A stretch of 64,000 bases of DNA, from positions 304,043-368,042 of the forward strand of contig JAFGAS010000086.1 in the NCBI GenBank assembly GCA_016933535.1. The letters run 5' to 3'. The notes under the pieces are model-generated. The model was not told the origin of the DNA. It saw nothing but the letters and a program-made list of their open reading frames with translations, and ran no database searches. Numbering within the stretch: the first letter of the stretch is position 1; each line of letters begins with the position of its first letter. Below, in pieces: positions 18,424 through 26,359 of the stretch. This DNA is from Candidatus Zymogenaceae bacterium. Its GTDB lineage: Bacteria; Desulfobacterota; Zymogenia; Zymogenales; Zymogenaceae. The translations under genes were made by a program, and so were the position numbers.

Positions 18424-18637
18424 GGTCGGTAAGCTCCCGAAGCAGTGCAAGCTTCTCCCTGGCGAGCTCCTCGTCGACCTTATGGATTGCAAAGCCCGCA
18501 TGACATATAACGTAATCCCCGATTGTGACCTCTTCATCTATCAGATCCAGAAAGGCGTCGCGCCGAGTCCCTTCGATATCGATAACCGCCCTATTATCGT
18601 CGATAGAGACTATTTTCCCCGGAAATGCGATACACAT
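18410..18637 (-). CDS. hypC: Hydrogenase assembly chaperone HypC
   Basis: A 75-aa HypC/HupF chaperone that binds HypD and then the large-subunit precursor while carrying the Fe(CN)2CO group. The essential N-terminal MCIAFPGKI with Cys2 is present, and the beta-barrel signature GDYVICHAGFAI follows at about residues 41-52. The length is normal. It starts 2 bases after hypA ends. Only one hypC is seen here. Confidence 0.94.
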   Translation of the reverse strand: MCIAFPGKIVSIDDNRAVIDIEGTRRDAFLDLIDEEVTIGDYVICHAGFAIHKVDEELAREKLALLRELTDHEVY

Positions 18638-18639
18638 TG

Positions 18640-18996
18640 CTACTCCTTTTGTTCTACTTCCATTTCGATGAGTTTCAGGTCTTCCGTACCCCCTACCAGA
18701 AGCACAGAAGGATCACCGCATGAGGGGCACGATAAGATCCCCTGATAATCGATGTCATATTCCTTCTGACAGGTAAGACAGGAAATGACGACGGGGGTGA
18801 TTTCAAAGGAAAGAACGGCACCTTCGGCCCGGGTTCCCCGGGCCATCGCCTCAAACGCCGTTTCCAATGCGTCCGGCTGGATGCACGACATCCTGCCGAA
18901 CGAAAGAACGAGCCTGTCGACTCTTGCCGCGTTGTTTTTTTCTGCGTATTCAAGGGCGATCTCAAGGACCGACTGCGCCAGGCTCAGTTCGTGCAT
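18640..18996 (-). CDS. hypA: Nickel insertion protein HypA
   Basis: A 118-aa nickel metallochaperone. MHEL at the N-terminus gives the Ni-binding His2, and the zinc site is formed by CLTC near residue 73 and CPSC near residue 89. With HypB it delivers Ni to the hydrogenase large subunit; no hypB is in this window, so HypB must be encoded elsewhere or be replaced. The start overlaps the protease gene by 13 bases. Confidence 0.94.
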   Translation of the reverse strand: MHELSLAQSVLEIALEYAEKNNAARVDRLVLSFGRMSCIQPDALETAFEAMARGTRAEGAVLSFEITPVVISCLTCQKEYDIDYQGILSCPSCGDPSVLLVGGTEDLKLIEMEVEQKE

Positions 18997-19487
18997 TCCG
19001 GCCTCCTGACGGGTTTTACCGAGAGGGCCGCCAACTCCTCCAGCAGTAACCGTTCAATATCCGAAAACCGCTCGACCAACAGATCAGAAATCCTTACTTC
19101 CATTGTATCATATTTCTCCGGTACTACCGTGATAAAAGTAACCGGGGGGCATTGATCCAAAAGATCTGCCATGGCAAGGACGTCCAGGAACTCTACCTCG
19201 TGGGCCGACGTGGGTGCGGGAAGAAAGAGGGGCATCTCTTCTTTCGTGAAGCGGTATAGTGAGCCCGGCGTATCGTCGACCCTGATTATATCGATAACGA
19301 TGAGATGCCCGGCGCCGGTAACGGTATCCAGGAGACCCAGGCCCGCCGTCCCCCCGTCCACCAGTGAGACTCTATCCGGCAGGATGTACCGGTCCGAAAA
19401 CCAGGTGATAAACCGGACCCCAAATCCGTCGTCCCCGATGAGTAGGTTGCCGAGTCCCAATATGGTGATAGTTGTGTTTTGATTCAT
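18984..19487 (-). CDS. hyaD: HyaD/HupD-type hydrogenase maturation endopeptidase
   Basis: A 167-aa M52-family peptidase that removes the C-terminal tail of the large subunit after Ni insertion. It has GLGNLLIGDDGFGV (metal ligand region with acidic residues), DGGTAGLGLLD, a middle DIIRVDDTPG, and the SAHEVEFLD segment with the conserved His. ATG 19487 gives the standard N-terminus; upstream in-frame sequence lies within the hairpin region and looks non-coding. Its substrate should be HyaB encoded at 20309, which still carries a tail. Confidence 0.92.
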   Translation of the reverse strand: MNQNTTITILGLGNLLIGDDGFGVRFITWFSDRYILPDRVSLVDGGTAGLGLLDTVTGAGHLIVIDIIRVDDTPGSLYRFTKEEMPLFLPAPTSAHEVEFLDVLAMADLLDQCPPVTFITVVPEKYDTMEVRISDLLVERFSDIERLLLEELAALSVKPVRRPECTN

Positions 19488-19519
19488 CGATGTACTAAAA
19501 AGACAAGGCCGTATAATAA

Positions 19520-19549
19520 CAAAGTCCTCGCCGAAAAGCGAGGACTTTG
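19520..19549 (-). terminator. Hairpin between hyaC and hyaD (partial terminator or processing site)
   Basis: A 12-bp perfect stem (CAAAGTCCTCGC / GCGAGGACTTTG) around a 6-nt loop lies 57 bases after the hyaC stop. On the minus strand it is followed by TTATTATAC, weakly U-rich. It may set a lower level of maturation-gene expression relative to structural genes. Confidence 0.55.
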
Positions 19550-19606
19550 CGAGATTTGTGAGGGCGGGGATGAAAGATCCCCCCTTCATTTGAACAGACG
19601 AGCGAT

Positions 19607-20296
19607 TCAGTGCTCTTTGGCCTTAAAGACCACGCCGTTGATCATCGATGAGACGGTTCCTTCCTTGAAGACAATGTCATACCAGAAGGCCATATAAATG
19701 TGCACGATGATAAACAGGACGAAGAGCCAGGTCAGGATATGGTGGACATAGCGAACCACTGCCAGCCCGCCCATGAGCCGCTCCAACGGGGTCAGTATCC
19801 ACGCCGCAAGTCCCAGGAGCCCGTGGTCGTATCCCGCTCCGGTGAGGATAAGGCCCGTGATGACGATGAAGAAGATCATCACGAACAGCCCTATATAGGA
19901 CAGCGCCTGCAGCGGCCCGTAGAGATAGACGTGTTCCGGGCGCTCGTTTGACACCAGGAGATAGAACTTGATCTGCTTGACGAAGTTCTTCCAATCGGTA
20001 AACGCAAGGAAATTCTTCCAGTTTGCGTGAAACCTGGCAAAGAATCCCATGTACATCCTCCAGACAAACAGCATCGTGAGGATGATCCCGAACAGGAGAT
20101 GGTAGTAGCGCATCTCCCCCATGAGGAACTTGTGCACCGTCTCTCCGGAAGATACCCCAAACGGGTCGGCGATATACCAGCCGGTTACGATGAGGAAGAA
20201 GATGGAGATCGCCATGGCCCAGTGGTGCACGCGGATGGGCACCGTCCATTCCCTGACGGGTATCCTCTTTTCCATGGCCGTATCTTTATTTTCCAT
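19607..20296 (-). CDS. hyaC: [NiFe] hydrogenase cytochrome b subunit
   Basis: A 229-aa membrane protein of the HyaC/HupC cytochrome b family with four to five helices. Candidate haem ligands are the histidines in RVHHWAM (helix 1), MRYYHLLFG (helix 2), VRYVHHILTW and IVHIYMAF (late helices). It anchors the periplasmic hydrogenase and passes electrons from H2 to the quinone pool. AAAGGAG lies 7 nt upstream of the ATG. Order small subunit, large subunit, cytochrome b is canonical for group 1 uptake enzymes. Confidence 0.92.
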   Translation of the reverse strand: MENKDTAMEKRIPVREWTVPIRVHHWAMAISIFFLIVTGWYIADPFGVSSGETVHKFLMGEMRYYHLLFGIILTMLFVWRMYMGFFARFHANWKNFLAFTDWKNFVKQIKFYLLVSNERPEHVYLYGPLQALSYIGLFVMIFFIVITGLILTGAGYDHGLLGLAAWILTPLERLMGGLAVVRYVHHILTWLFVLFIIVHIYMAFWYDIVFKEGTVSSMINGVVFKAKEH

Positions 20297-20308
20297 GGCG
20301 GGCTCCTT

Positions 20309-21979
20309 TTACAATACCTTGTACTTTTTGATCTCGTTTGACCTCGGGTCGATGATGTGGACGGCGCAGGCCATGCACGGGTCAAACGAGTGGATCGTCC
20401 TGATGATTTCCAGCGGCTGATCCACGTTGGCAAGGCGGGTCCCGATCAATGACTCCTCGTACGGCCCCCTAACACCCGTTTTATCCCTCGGTGAGCAATT
20501 CCATGTCGAGGGGACAACGGCCTGATAGTTTTCGATGACCTTGTCTTTGATCCTGACCCAGTGGCCCAGCGACCCGCGCGGCGCCTCTTTCATTCCGCGC
20601 CCCTCGCTCTCATCGGGAACGTCGCAACGCGTCCACGTCCGGGTGTCACCCGATTTGATATTGGCCACCAGTTCGTTGATCCAGGCCTCGGTATTGTCGG
20701 CGATGAGCTTGGTCTCCAGCGCCCGTGCGGCGGTCCTGCCCAGGGTGGAAAAGAGGACCGTAACCGGCAGTCCCGCGGCTTTCAGGGTCGCGTCGACCAG
20801 GTCTTTTATCTTCTGATCGCCCTTGGCATACCCGACTATGAAGCGCGCCAGCGGCCCTACCTCGTAAGGAAGTCCGTCGTAACGGGGCGCCTTGCACCAT
20901 GAGTACTTTCCATCTCCCTTGACGTGCCCGTTCTCGTCGTAATCGGTATAGTCGGGGTCCGTCTTTCCATCGTAAGGCTGCAGCGGCTCGGTGTCCTGGT
21001 ACCAGGAGTGGGTGACGTCTTCGGTGATCTTGGTCTCATCCAGCTTCCCGACGTTGGCCAGGTCCCGATCCTTGATAACGCCGCCCGGGAAGAACGTCGT
21101 GGTATAGTCGTCGTCCAGGTTGATCCCGCCATAGGAAAGGTAGTTCTTCACACCGCCGCCTATCCCCGCCAGGCCCTCGTCTTTGTAGTAGGTCGCCGCC
21201 AGCAACACGTCGGGTATATAGGCCGTATCGATAAAGTTTTTGAGATCTCTGAGTCTATAGAGGTACTCACCGATCCGGTAGGCGTCCATCGTATCCATGA
21301 CACTGGTAATCCCGCCGGCCACGAGCGTCTGCGGGTGCGGGTTCTTGCCGCCGAAGATTGCCATCATCTGGCCGCCGACCTTTGAGACGGCCAGGGCATC
21401 CAGATAGTGAGATACGATGACGAGGTTGGCCTCCGCGGGAAGCTTATAGGAGGGGCTGCCCCAGTAACCGTTGGCAAAGGGCCCCAGCCTGCCCGATTCG
21501 ACGAACTTCTTCAGCCGCTCCTGAACCGCCTTATAGTGGGACGCGGATGCGTTGTAGGGATTGTTGCAGTACGCACGCGCCATGTCCTCGGCCTTCCTGG
21601 GATCTGCCCCCAGGGCCGACACGACGTCGACCCAGTCCAGGCCGTGCAGATGATAGAAGTGCATGATGTGGTCAGTAATATACAAAGATGCGTTGATGAG
21701 GTTTCTCACGATACGCGCGTTGGTGGGGGGCTTGACTCCGAAGGCGTCTTCCACGGCCAGGATGGCGGCCTCGTAATGGGAGTAGGTACAGACCCCGCAG
21801 AACCGCTGGGTCATGAGCCCCGCGTCCCGGGGATCTCTCCCCTTGAGGATGGTCTCGATACCCCGCCAGAGGGTAATGGTAGACCAGGCGTCTTTGACCG
21901 TATTCCCCTCGAGTTCGACCTCTATGCGTAAATGTCCTTCAATCCGGGTGATCGGATCGATTATTACTTTTTGAGCCAT
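20309..21979 (-). CDS. hyaB: [NiFe] hydrogenase large subunit (group 1)
   Basis: The 556-aa catalytic subunit oxidises H2 (or makes it). The N-terminal Ni ligands are in RFCGVCTYSHYEA (residues about 59-71) and the C-terminal ones in DPCMACAVH, followed by a tail beginning IIDP that HyaD should cleave after His. Both ligand motifs use cysteine, so this is not a NiFeSe enzyme. There is no signal peptide; export would be by piggy-back on the Tat-targeted small subunit. It starts 25 bases after hyaA. Confidence 0.96.
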   Translation of the reverse strand: MAQKVIIDPITRIEGHLRIEVELEGNTVKDAWSTITLWRGIETILKGRDPRDAGLMTQRFCGVCTYSHYEAAILAVEDAFGVKPPTNARIVRNLINASLYITDHIMHFYHLHGLDWVDVVSALGADPRKAEDMARAYCNNPYNASASHYKAVQERLKKFVESGRLGPFANGYWGSPSYKLPAEANLVIVSHYLDALAVSKVGGQMMAIFGGKNPHPQTLVAGGITSVMDTMDAYRIGEYLYRLRDLKNFIDTAYIPDVLLAATYYKDEGLAGIGGGVKNYLSYGGINLDDDYTTTFFPGGVIKDRDLANVGKLDETKITEDVTHSWYQDTEPLQPYDGKTDPDYTDYDENGHVKGDGKYSWCKAPRYDGLPYEVGPLARFIVGYAKGDQKIKDLVDATLKAAGLPVTVLFSTLGRTAARALETKLIADNTEAWINELVANIKSGDTRTWTRCDVPDESEGRGMKEAPRGSLGHWVRIKDKVIENYQAVVPSTWNCSPRDKTGVRGPYEESLIGTRLANVDQPLEIIRTIHSFDPCMACAVHIIDPRSNEIKKYKVL

Positions 21980-22004
21980 GCTCGCTCTCCTTTATGATGG
22001 CCTG

Positions 22005-23216
22005 CTACTTTTTTTCGGCTTTCTTCTTTGTCTCTTCCTCCGGCCCGTGCCGTTTTATGGCGGATGCCGCGGCATGGGCGGCGACACCGGCTACGGTTAG
22101 GCCCGCCAGCGTCGCGAAGACGGTATTGACCTTCGACTCGACGCCCTCGACACCGATAGCCTGATCGGAGATCGGCTTTTCAAGGGGGGCCATCGTATCC
22201 CAGAAGCCCGGCTCGTAGCATCCCATACAGCCGTGTCCTCCCATTATGGGCCATGAGGTGCCGTCGTTATAGCGGACCTTGCCGCAGTTTGCGTAGGTAT
22301 ATGGGCCCTTGCACCCCATCTTGTAGAGACACCAACCCCGCTTTGCCCCTGCATCGCCCCATTCCTCGACATACTCGCCGGCATCGTAGTGGGAACGCCG
22401 CTCGCAGTAGTCATGGATCCGCTTTCCGTAGGCAAACAGCGGGCGGCCTAAAGAGTCCGTTGGCGGCAGGGCGCCGAACATCAGGAAATGGAGGACGGTT
22501 CCGACAAAGTTTACCGGATTGGGGGGGCAGCCCGCGATATTAATGGTCCTAATTCCAAGGGATTCCCGAATACCTTTGGCGTCGGTTGGGTTGGGCTTGG
22601 CGGCCTGAACGTTACCGAAGGAAGAGCAGCTGCCGATACAGATAACGGCGGCGGCCTTCGAGGCCGCTTCCGTGCCGATCTCTTTGGAGGTTTTGCCCTC
22701 GCTTCCGATCCTCAGGTACTTTCCGTCCATACCCTCGGGGATGGCCCCCTCGAAAACGAGTATGTATTGCCCCTCGAAATCGGTCATTGCCTTCTTGAAG
22801 TTCTCCTCGGCCTGCTTGCCTGAGGCGGCCATCAAGGTCTCGTGGTACTCCAGGGAGATCGTGTCCAGGAGAATATCATCGACGTTCGGATAGGAGGAGC
22901 GCAGGAACGCCTCGGAGCACCCGGTGCACTCGGCGAAATTAAGCCAGATAACCGGAAGCCTGTTGAAATTCTCCGCCGCCCGCGCCACCATGGGACGGAA
23001 CATCGGCGGGAGCATGAGGACGCCCGTTATGAACGACGTCCACTTGACGAACTCTCTGCGCGAGATCCCCCGCGCCGCAAGGCCCTCCTGAAAGCTCTCT
23101 CTCGGTTCGGGCAATGTCTCTTCAATTTGATCCAGATGGACCTGGCAGTACTCCATTAGTTCCCGGTACTGCTTTTCTACCGTCCGGCGGTTACCGGAGC
23201 CGTTTGTGCCGCCCAT
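22005..23216 (-). CDS. hyaA: [NiFe] hydrogenase small subunit, Tat-exported
   Basis: A 403-aa iron-sulfur subunit. An unusually long N-region precedes the twin-arginine signal ISRREFVKW (residues 51-59) and its hydrophobic stretch; the mature part begins near NRLPVIWLNFAECTGCSEAFL, with proximal cluster ligands CTGC. Later cysteine motifs (GSCSSFG, AGCPPNP, CPLYKMGCKGP-like region, MGCYEPGFWD) bind further clusters. A C-terminal helix (VFATLAGLTVAGVAAHAA) anchors it in the membrane. ATG 23216 has GGAGG 4-5 nt upstream; the frame extends only five codons further to a TTG. First gene of the hydrogenase operon. Confidence 0.94.
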   Translation of the reverse strand: MGGTNGSGNRRTVEKQYRELMEYCQVHLDQIEETLPEPRESFQEGLAARGISRREFVKWTSFITGVLMLPPMFRPMVARAAENFNRLPVIWLNFAECTGCSEAFLRSSYPNVDDILLDTISLEYHETLMAASGKQAEENFKKAMTDFEGQYILVFEGAIPEGMDGKYLRIGSEGKTSKEIGTEAASKAAAVICIGSCSSFGNVQAAKPNPTDAKGIRESLGIRTINIAGCPPNPVNFVGTVLHFLMFGALPPTDSLGRPLFAYGKRIHDYCERRSHYDAGEYVEEWGDAGAKRGWCLYKMGCKGPYTYANCGKVRYNDGTSWPIMGGHGCMGCYEPGFWDTMAPLEKPISDQAIGVEGVESKVNTVFATLAGLTVAGVAAHAAASAIKRHGPEEETKKKAEKK

Positions 23217-23695
23217 AGTACCTCCTCTCAATAGACCATCTCGTCTCTGCAGATAAAATATTTCATAAAATCAATGGAGCCGGAGTTCAATTGCTCCGCA
23301 CGCCCCTTTCCATCGCGGAATGTCGACGCTCATCGATCATCGGCGCCGGCTAAAAGCGTTTCGGTGTTCCCACACCGAACGGACGGTACCAGTACATGAG
23401 GCCCAGGGCACAAACCACCCCACCCCTGATCAGATACAGCGTAAGCCCGTCGTTTAAAAAATCCGTTTGTTGAAAAGGGGACGACACGTCAAAGGGCAGA
23501 AACCTGCGCGGGATAACGTGAACACGTAATCCGATTGTGCGCCGTTCTCCTTTCCAAACACGGGAGGCATGGACGTTTCCATCCACACCCTATCGTTCTT
23601 ACTCCATCGGTTGTCAGGAAGATTCCGCTGCCGGAGGCAGCGAAACCCTTCCCGACCAGTCCATTAGGAAATAAGAATCGGAGAAAGCAGGTTTA
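23217..23695. other. Long untranslated leader of the hydrogenase operon
   Basis: About 470 bases lie between the predicted transcription start and hyaA. A 78-codon frame (23350-23586, GTG start) has no recognisable domain and I do not call it. ACGTGAACACGT at 23516-23527 is a perfect small palindrome. The strongest structure is the hairpin at 23617-23652, listed separately. Confidence 0.4.
23617..23652 (-). promoter_or_regulatory. Stable hairpin in the hya leader
   Basis: The core CGCTGCC-GGA-GGCAGCG is a perfect 7-bp stem with a 3-nt loop. It extends outward through AA/TT and GGAAG/CTTCC pairs with single mismatches, so the arms are about 16 nt each. It lies about 40-70 nt after the predicted start. 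Whether it is a regulator-binding RNA or a stabiliser is unknown. Confidence 0.45.
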
Positions 23696-23724
23696 TATAT
23701 AGTGCAATCAACACACGATGTCAA
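23696..23724 (-). promoter_or_regulatory. Sigma-70-type promoter of the hydrogenase operon
   Basis: Minus strand: perfect -35 TTGACA (23724-23719), 17-nt spacer, -10 TATATA (23701-23696). The predicted start is near 23689. It would drive hyaA-hyaB-hyaC and probably hyaD-hypACDF. Confidence 0.6.
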
Positions 23725-24001
23725 GTATTTTTATCGCGGGCGGGCGGACAATCCGGTTGTTTGAGACCACTACCCATATATTCCCTTTAGGAGTCATCCT
23801 CGGGACATGGCGGATAGTGGCCGGTGATGAAAGGAATGATATCTGAATACCATTGGCCCAGAAGAGGTAATCGGCCAGACTGTATAAATGCGGGCGGCGC
23901 CTTTGCGCCTATACGTCCGATATAGGTACACAGGAGCATCGCACACAGCAGACCGAACCGTGCACGTCAACGACCGGCAGGCCTTTCAGGATTGCACATC
24001 G

Positions 24002-24844
24002 TTACGCTCCCATTGCCAGGACGCTCACAAAATCAACCGTGTCTCTCAGATATCCCTCCCGCTTTGCGACGACATCCAGGCGGATGCTTATAAGATCCTC
24101 AAGCCGGGGGAAGACTATCGGTTTTTCTCTCAAGTCAACTGATTTCAGATAGTGTTTACAGGTATCACAGACATATACCCGATGGATCGGGTCGTCTTCG
24201 GCCGTAAAGTAGCGCGTCTTCTCTTTTCCGGCTTCCCCGCAGAAGGGGCAGGTCATCCGGCGGAATTTCCACCGCGCGGAACATCTGCTGCACGAAAGGA
24301 AGAGACGGCCATCCTCCCCCTCGATGAAACAGAGGTGCGGGGCCGCCCCGCAAACAGGACAGTAGGAGGCGATCCATTCACGGAACAGGTCCGTTCGTTC
24401 AGCATGTTCCCTCAGCGGGTCAAGGAGCCAACGGAGCGCCTCGTTGGCGGCAAGCAGGACAACCGGCTCCGGTCCGCCGCTGAATTCATTGGGGAATTGA
24501 TATTCCTGGGCCAGCACACCGGAAAGCAGACCCCGGAAGACTTTCCCGTCCGTATAGAACCGGACGATTTCCTCGGTTCCCTTCGGGTCTTTTTCGAGCA
24601 AGACTCCGACGAACCGAGAAAACCGCCCTTGGAGCTGCTCGATGTCGTCCGGCAGCAGCCGTGCGTCCGCCAGCGGAAAGCCGTCGGAAATCACGCTTTC
24701 GTCGGGAACGAACCCCGCTCCCCGAGTCCCTCCCGGACCTTCCCTGTTGATACGTACGAGCATCTGGAGGACCTTGAGAAGCCCTTCTATCTTCGGGTCG
24801 GTGACCATTGCCTGTTCGATGGCGTCTATTTCCGGGTCTTTCAT
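24002..24844 (-). CDS. fdhE: Formate dehydrogenase accessory protein FdhE
   Basis: A 280-aa rubredoxin-like maturation factor needed for activity of Tat-exported formate dehydrogenases. After a helical N-terminal half come four CxxC motifs typical of FdhE: YCPVCGAAPHLC, SCSRCSARW, CPFCGEAGKEK and CDTCKHYLK (about residues 150-240). It follows fdnI by 71 bases and closes the fdnGHI-fdhE unit. The 277 bases after it, up to the hydrogenase promoter, hold no visible gene. Confidence 0.92.
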   Translation of the reverse strand: MKDPEIDAIEQAMVTDPKIEGLLKVLQMLVRINREGPGGTRGAGFVPDESVISDGFPLADARLLPDDIEQLQGRFSRFVGVLLEKDPKGTEEIVRFYTDGKVFRGLLSGVLAQEYQFPNEFSGGPEPVVLLAANEALRWLLDPLREHAERTDLFREWIASYCPVCGAAPHLCFIEGEDGRLFLSCSRCSARWKFRRMTCPFCGEAGKEKTRYFTAEDDPIHRVYVCDTCKHYLKSVDLREKPIVFPRLEDLISIRLDVVAKREGYLRDTVDFVSVLAMGA

Positions 24845-24915
24845 ATGCGGTATCCCTCATAATAGTCGGGGCGGCAGATGCCGCCCCTCCGATCGCGAAT
24901 CAACTCTTCTACCAA

Positions 24916-25554
24916 TTACTTCTTGATCTTCCGTTGTCCCTTTACGATCTTTTCCCGGTAGTAACCCGGCATATGGGTCTTGGCCCACGCCTCGGTTACC
25001 TTTCCGTCGGTCATGACCGGCAGGCTGCCCGTGGTGCCGATGGTCCCCAGATAGATATGCACCATCGAAAACCCGCCCATAACGGCAACACCGAGGGCAT
25101 GGAAGACCACCATCCACCGCATCAGCGGGGCCCAGATCAGGCCCTTACCAAACCACAGCAGCAAACCCGTCACCACCATTGCGGTACCGTAGAGCGCCAC
25201 GGTGATGAAGAAGAGCTTCTGGCCCGCGTTGTACTTATACGGCTCGGGGATCTTCGCCTTCCAGAGGTATCCGCCCGCCGCCTTCATCCACTCAATATCC
25301 GTCTTGTCGATGTAGCCGGCTTCCTTGTACCAGTGCCGAACCGCAAAAACTAGGACGATGGTGAAAAGAAGGCCGAACCACTCGTGGTATTCCTTGACCG
25401 CCCGATAGCCGCCGAGCATTTCGGCCAGGGGTGCGAAGGCGTTGACGGCGATTAGCAGGCCCGTAAAGACGAGGAACAGGCACGTTCCCGCCAGAACCCA
25501 GTGTATTACCCGCTCGTAGGGGGTCGATGCGACGACGACTCTTTGCCCAGCCAT
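24916..25554 (-). CDS. fdnI: Formate dehydrogenase cytochrome b subunit (FdnI-like)
   Basis: A 212-aa four-helix cytochrome b of the FdnI/gamma-subunit family. Haem-ligand candidates are His in RVIHWVLAGTCLF (helix 1), KEYHEWFG (helix 2), VVFHALGVA and MVHIYLGT (helix 4). It receives electrons from FdnH at the periplasmic side and reduces quinone, or the reverse when formate is produced. ATG 25554 sits 2 bases after the fdnH stop; in-frame upstream sequence lies inside fdnH. Confident. Confidence 0.92.
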   Translation of the reverse strand: MAGQRVVVASTPYERVIHWVLAGTCLFLVFTGLLIAVNAFAPLAEMLGGYRAVKEYHEWFGLLFTIVLVFAVRHWYKEAGYIDKTDIEWMKAAGGYLWKAKIPEPYKYNAGQKLFFITVALYGTAMVVTGLLLWFGKGLIWAPLMRWMVVFHALGVAVMGGFSMVHIYLGTIGTTGSLPVMTDGKVTEAWAKTHMPGYYREKIVKGQRKIKK

Positions 25555-25555
25555 A

Positions 25556-26359
25556 TTAGTCACCTCCCTCTTCCTTGGGATGCTTCGGTCCCTTGATGAT
25601 ATAGTGAAGGAGCGCCGCTCCAACGACGGCCCCGATAGACAGGAGGCCGAGCGGCTTGGCGACGTTTCTCCAGAGTTTCACCGTTATGGGGACGTGCGGC
25701 GAGACGGGAAGCTTCGCGTATACCTTTTCCTGCTCGGTCAACACGTACATAACATGAGTCCCCTTGACATAATCCCTGCCGTAGAGGGAAGCCGCAATGC
25801 CTTTTTCGACCAGTTGCGTGACCCGCTGCTCCCCCTTGGCTATCATTTGTTCCTTTGTGCCGAAGCTCAGACAACCCGTGGGGCATGCCTTTACGCACGC
25901 GGGGATCATCCCGTTGGTGATCCGATCTTCACAGAGGGTGCACTTGTAGGTCACTTCCGTCACCGGGTCATAGCGGGGCACGTTGAAGGGACAGGCGATA
26001 ACGCAGTATTTGCAGCCGATACAAAGCTCCTGATTGAGCCTGACGGCACCCTTTTCCCCGTAGCTGAGCGCTCCCGAAGGACAGACCCTCACACATGACG
26101 CGTCTGTGCAATGAAAGCATCCGTCCTTACGGAAGATCCATTCGAGGCTCCCGTCCTCTTTCTCTCGCTCCTGGAAGCGGATGAGCGTCCAGGTGTTGTG
26201 CTGAAGGTCGGGCGGGTTTTGATAGCTGCCCGTATTTGTTGTCTGGCTTGCCGGCTGTGAGTTCCAGTTCTTGCAGGCAACCTGACAACCACGGCATCCC
26301 GTACACTTGGAGAGGTCAATAAGTTTGACCATCTCTTCTTTTATTTTTGTCGTTGCCAT
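25556..26359 (-). CDS. fdnH: Formate dehydrogenase iron-sulfur subunit (FdnH-like)
   Basis: A 267-aa electron-transfer subunit with four [4Fe-4S] sites: CTGCRGCQVACKNW (near residue 19), CFHCTDASCVRVCP, CIGCKYCVIACPFNVP, and CTLCEDRI...CVKACPTGC. A C-terminal transmembrane helix (LGLLSIGAVVGAALLHYII) anchors it. It links FdnG to the cytochrome b subunit. ATG 26359 overlaps the fdnG stop (TAATG) and has AAAGGAGG upstream; a TTG three codons earlier is less likely. Confidence 0.94.
   Translation of the reverse strand: MATTKIKEEMVKLIDLSKCTGCRGCQVACKNWNSQPASQTTNTGSYQNPPDLQHNTWTLIRFQEREKEDGSLEWIFRKDGCFHCTDASCVRVCPSGALSYGEKGAVRLNQELCIGCKYCVIACPFNVPRYDPVTEVTYKCTLCEDRITNGMIPACVKACPTGCLSFGTKEQMIAKGEQRVTQLVEKGIAASLYGRDYVKGTHVMYVLTEQEKVYAKLPVSPHVPITVKLWRNVAKPLGLLSIGAVVGAALLHYIIKGPKHPKEEGGD

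Noticed and set aside
20309..21979. NiFeSe hydrogenase
   Set aside because: The C-terminal ligand motif reads DPCMAC with ordinary cysteine codons; no UGA is present.
23350..23586. 78-aa gene in the hydrogenase leader
   Set aside because: GTG start without a clear ribosome site, no domain or signal peptide, and position in a long leader; chance frame is more likely.
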